The notes under the pieces: model-generated
Told to the model about the DNA's origin: nothing
Databases searched by the model: none
Seen by the model: only the letters and a program-made list of their open reading frames with translations
Shown: positions 62,243-64,000 of the stretch, piece after piece
Layout of the letters: each line of letters begins with the position of its first letter
How positions within the stretch are numbered: position 1 is the stretch's first letter
Translations under genes and position numbers: made by a program
Source: Hominiventricola aquisgranensis
GTDB taxonomy: Bacteria > Bacillota > Clostridia > Lachnospirales > Lachnospiraceae
Length of the DNA: 64,000 nucleotides
Reading direction: 5' to 3'
Assembly (NCBI RefSeq): GCF_040096225.1
Contig: NZ_JBBMFC010000015.1
Coordinates: 1 to 64,000, forward strand

Positions 62243-62346
62243 AGAACTGATGGTAAATTGTTTTCCTCATTCTGAGAATTGCCAATTTGGTAGCAAAGAC
62301 GGATTGTATTGCCACCAACATAGTAGTAAAATCAAGAAAAGTAATT

Positions 62347-62721
62347 TCAAAAGCCGTCTGCAAAATCCAGCGCAGCTGAAATGTCCTCCTCGGTTTCCTC
62401 CGAAACAAGAGCAGCGGCAGGCTGTGCGCTCTGCATAAGCTGTAGGATACCGCCAAGGCTTACCGGCGTACAGCTCTGCAAGCTGCGTGAGATGGTATCC
62501 TCGATCCGGCTGAGGAAAGCGTCCTCCTTCTCCCGTGTTTCCAGATAGGGATCATCGGCAAGCTGCTTGCTACGGTCAAAGTAAGCGTTGACCGCCGAAA
62601 CGACTGCCTTGCTGACTGAACGATATTCTCGCCTGTCAAGGCTCTGCAAATGCTCCCACGCCCTGCGGTCTGCTTCGTTCTCCAGATTCAGCCGAAGTGT
62701 TGTTGTGTAGATTTGCTTCAT
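62347..62721 (-). CDS. ParR-like partner of ParM
   Basis: The 124-residue protein has an N-terminal ribbon-helix-helix-like region (QIYTTTLRLNLENEADRRAW then YRSVSKAVVSAVNAYFD). Its acidic C-terminal tail could contact the actin-like filament. Its start overlaps parM by four bases. Gene order parM-parR with an upstream repeat region is that of type II plasmid partition systems. The ParR assignment rests mainly on context. Confidence 0.75.
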   Translation of the reverse strand: MKQIYTTTLRLNLENEADRRAWEHLQSLDRREYRSVSKAVVSAVNAYFDRSKQLADDPYLETREKEDAFLSRIEDTISRSLQSCTPVSLGGILQLMQSAQPAAALVSEETEEDISAALDFADGF

Positions 62722-63647
62722 ACAAGATCGCCTTTCTTTTGCATTTTCTGTGCAGACAGCAGCTCATAGCCCTTGGCTGTGGCGCAGATGTCATCATTGA
62801 TCATCACCCGGCTGGCATCATATTCTCCGAAATTCTTCACCATGCAGCTTCCACCGCCGACAACATAGAGCCTCATCAGTTCCGGGTCATACTCATGCTC
62901 ACGCAGTCTGCGGAAGATGCCTGCGGTGTAATCCCTCGCTGTGTTCTGGATAGCAGTTAGGTAGCGTTCGCTGATGTCTGCCGTCCCAAAGCGAATCACA
63001 CGCTCCAGAATCGTATCATCTACCGATGCGCCAAACTGCCGCATGAGATTTTCCCGGACAGCAATCATGCACTGGTTTGTCCCGTACTTCTCCGTGAAGC
63101 ACTTCTGAGATAGCGGACGGCGCTCGTTGATATACATGACATTCATCGTTCCGTTGCCAATGTCGCAAAGCATATTGATGCCCTTGAATCCCCGCAGTCT
63201 GTCCGCCACAGCGGAGAAGCCCTGCGGGAAGATGTCCGCTCCGGCAAACTCCACATGATAGCTGACACCACGGAAAATGAAATCCGCCATTTCATTCTGC
63301 AACAGGTACGCCTTGAAGCTATCCTTCTGTTCGCTGACCCAAGTAAGAGGGAGCCCCGCCGCCAAATGCACACGGGCAGAGGTCTGCTTGCGGATATTCA
63401 GCTCTCTTGCAATGGCAGCAAGGGTCAGAATATAGTAGTCACCGTCTGTCATTTTGTCAGAGATAAACTCCTTGTGACCTTCGCCCACGGTGTAATAGCT
63501 GCCGTTGTAGACAAGCAGATTGCTTTTGAAGGTCGGCTCCTTGTCAGAGATGATCACGCCCGTAGGAAAGCAGCAATGTGCAGTCTTGATATTCCCATAG
63601 CCGTGGTCGATGCCGATGATTATAGGGTTATTGTTCATATAGTTCAT
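62718..63647 (-). CDS. parM: ParM/StbA-like actin-type ATPase
   Basis: The 309-residue protein has the actin-fold phosphate loops: IIIGIDHGYGNIKTAH near the start and CDIGNGTMNVMYI at about 165. The adenosine motif YVVGGGSCMV is near the C-terminus. Such proteins polymerize to push plasmid copies apart. I chose the ATG at 63647, preceded by AAAGGAC; the frame runs further upstream across repeats that are better seen as non-coding. Confidence 0.88.
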   Translation of the reverse strand: MNYMNNNPIIIGIDHGYGNIKTAHCCFPTGVIISDKEPTFKSNLLVYNGSYYTVGEGHKEFISDKMTDGDYYILTLAAIARELNIRKQTSARVHLAAGLPLTWVSEQKDSFKAYLLQNEMADFIFRGVSYHVEFAGADIFPQGFSAVADRLRGFKGINMLCDIGNGTMNVMYINERRPLSQKCFTEKYGTNQCMIAVRENLMRQFGASVDDTILERVIRFGTADISERYLTAIQNTARDYTAGIFRRLREHEYDPELMRLYVVGGGSCMVKNFGEYDASRVMINDDICATAKGYELLSAQKMQKKGDLV

Positions 63648-63690
63648 AGTTTGTCCTTTCTGCCGCTGTGCGGCCTTGAAAATAGATTGT

Positions 63691-63927
63691 TTGTGTACGG
63701 CTCTGTACGGTAAACGCCAGTGCTGTACGCCGCTGTACACCGATTGGTCTTTGGATTTTGCGTTTGCTTTGTCAAATCGCTGTTTATACCGCAAGAAAAT
63801 GCGGTAATCGCAGCACATTGCACATAAAGAACGCTGATTTTGCGGTAAAATAGCTTTTTGAAAACGGAGTTGAGAACTGCCGTACATCGTGTACGGCATG
63901 TACGGCAGTTTTGAAGTCCAGTTCTCA
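63691..63927. repeat. Candidate parC centromere: TGTACGGC-type repeats and large dyad
   Basis: Upstream of parM, TGTACGG occurs at 63694-63700 and 63704-63710, with TGTACGC and TGTACAC following at 63724-63740. A second cluster has ACTGCCGTACA (63876-63886), GTGTACGGCA (63889-63898) and TGTACGGCAGT (63899-63909). The first and last are an 11-bp inverted pair. TGAGAACTG (63871-63879) and CAGTTCTCA (63919-63927) enclose the cluster. Iterated repeats before parM are typical ParR sites. Confidence 0.65.
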
Positions 63928-63930
63928 TAT

Positions 63931-64000
63931 TTAATAAGGAAGCAAGTTCATCGCCTCCACTCCGATAAATCCACGCACCCGCTTTCCGGCTGCGTACACA
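63931..64000 (-). CDS. C-terminal end of an unidentified gene, cut by the window edge
   Basis: The minus strand encodes VYAAGKRVRGFIGVEAMNLL then PY and a TAA stop at 63931-63933. The frame is open to the window edge. Too little is present to assign a family. Confidence 0.35.
   Translation of the reverse strand, partial: VYAAGKRVRGFIGVEAMNLLPY

Noticed and set aside
63648..63899. N-terminal extension of ParM to 63899
   Set aside because: It would translate the repeat region; the start at 63647 has a ribosome site and gives a normal ParM N-terminus.
1..64000. CRISPR arrays
   Set aside because: No regularly spaced direct repeats of the right length were seen and no cas genes are present.

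Overview
The window comes from a low-to-moderate-GC Firmicute. The Lachnospiraceae-type DUF3881 gene, the gene order around the replication origin and perfect Bacillus-type parS sites point to a gut Lachnospiraceae. Genus cannot be fixed from the sequence alone.

Region 1 (1-22670) is the chromosomal origin. Leftward from the origin, all on the minus strand, run dnaA, dnaN, yaaA, recF, gyrB, gyrA, plsC, a tRNA-Ser(GCU) and a strong promoter facing the left edge, probably of an rRNA operon. Rightward on the plus strand run rpmH, rnpA, yidD, yidC, khpB/jag, mnmE, mnmG, rsmG, parA, parB, a DUF4446 gene, serS and a DUF3881 gene. DnaA boxes lie on both sides of dnaA, giving a bipartite oriC. Two perfect parS sites precede parA, and one covers the -35 of the likely parA promoter. 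A minus-strand alpha/beta hydrolase that has lost its usual catalytic histidine sits between rsmG and parA.

Region 2 (22746-50784) is a Tn1549/CTn-type integrative conjugative element next to an intact tRNA-Arg(CCU). Two degenerate tRNA-Arg(CCU)-like sequences, intact only up to the anticodon loop, lie just upstream. The element has a tyrosine integrase, an excisionase, and a Tn916-style HTH plus sigma factor. It also carries a XRE regulator, a cargo operon, MobC with a MOBP relaxase and candidate oriT, a Bro/DinD-like gene, and a long minus-strand transfer operon. That operon runs VirB6-like protein, PrgI, VirB4, small protein, C5-methyltransferase, NlpC/P60 hydrolase, DUF4315, DUF4366, TopB, ArdA-like protein and a Cys-rich peptide. 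The cargo is an ECF transporter, two ABC-exporter-fold half transporters, a DtxR-like repressor and a divergent AraC regulator. I infer scavenging of a metal or siderophore made by other cells.

Region 3 (about 50785-64000) is a second element inserted into the ICE. The ICE gene Maff2 is cut after its last 31 codons. Beyond the cut come a large serine recombinase without its catalytic N-terminus, a Bce-like peptide-sensing and ABC export module, an ECF sigma factor with a membrane partner, a MOBQ relaxase with an RSF1010-type oriT core, DUF3847, and a ParM/ParR partition pair with upstream repeats. The element runs off the right edge. The rest of Maff2, the coupling protein and the right ends of both elements should lie beyond 64000.
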